A DNA stretch of 5,157 nt from CAZKUN01 sp964555935. GTDB taxonomy: Bacteria; Armatimonadota; Zipacnadia; Zipacnadales; VGFC01. Below the pieces are notes generated by a model. That model had not been told where the DNA came from and searched no databases. It saw only the letters and a program-made list of their open reading frames with translations. The stretch is from the NCBI GenBank assembly GCA_964555935.1, contig CAZKUN010000422.1, forward strand, positions 1 to 5,157. Direction: 5' to 3'. Numbering within the stretch: position 1 is the stretch's first letter; every line of letters starts with the position of its first letter. Positions 5,132 through 5,157 of this stretch are shown here, piece after piece. The position numbers and the translations under genes were made by a program.

Positions 5132-5157
5132 ATACCAATGAACCGGTGCTGTTGACA

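Noticed and set aside
5138..5157. ATG at 5138 and a TTGACA hexamer at 5152-5157 at the right edge
   Set aside because: The ATG runs into a stop after five codons, and a single -35-like hexamer without a visible -10 box is not enough to call a promoter.

Overview
This 5.2 kb window is GC-rich and tightly packed, and looks like a chromosomal segment of an uncultured bacterium. The best lineage clue is the pseudopilin on the minus strand at 110-778. Its N-terminus (GFTLIELLVVIAIIAILAA, then FPVFARAREKARQ) and its C-terminal H-X9-DG motif are the style expanded in Armatimonadota and also common in Planctomycetota and their neighbours. I lean to Armatimonadota, but no marker gene here proves it.

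Layout from left to right. (a) 1-31, minus: the first ten codons of a small gene cut by the window edge, behind a perfect AGGAGG. (b) 110-778, minus: a cysteine-rich type II/IV pseudopilin-like protein, with a candidate promoter at 873-901. (c) 1005-2219, minus: an apparently intact IS110-family DEDD transposase. It is followed by a short right flank and preceded by a gene-free left flank of about 320 bp. That flank (2220-2543) holds two internal-loop hairpins that could belong to a bridge RNA, and then a perfect 30-bp palindrome at 2421-2450. (d) 2544-4025, minus: a NapH/NosR-like membrane polyferredoxin with a C-terminal TPR domain. (e) 4264-4935, plus, divergent from (d): a lipoprotein cyclophilin (peptidyl-prolyl isomerase). 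(f) 4928-5131, plus: a 67-residue BFD-like [2Fe-2S] protein that overlaps the cyclophilin stop by 8 nt.

How the parts may work together. The pseudopilin and the small gene after it look like one minus-strand unit. The IS110 element sits between that unit and the membrane iron-sulfur gene and interrupts no recognisable gene. The polyferredoxin and the cyclophilin/BFD pair share a 238-bp divergent intergenic region. This gives a small cluster with a membrane [4Fe-4S] electron-transfer protein, an envelope foldase and a [2Fe-2S] protein. Whether they act in one pathway cannot be settled from this window. No rRNA, tRNA or CRISPR array was seen.
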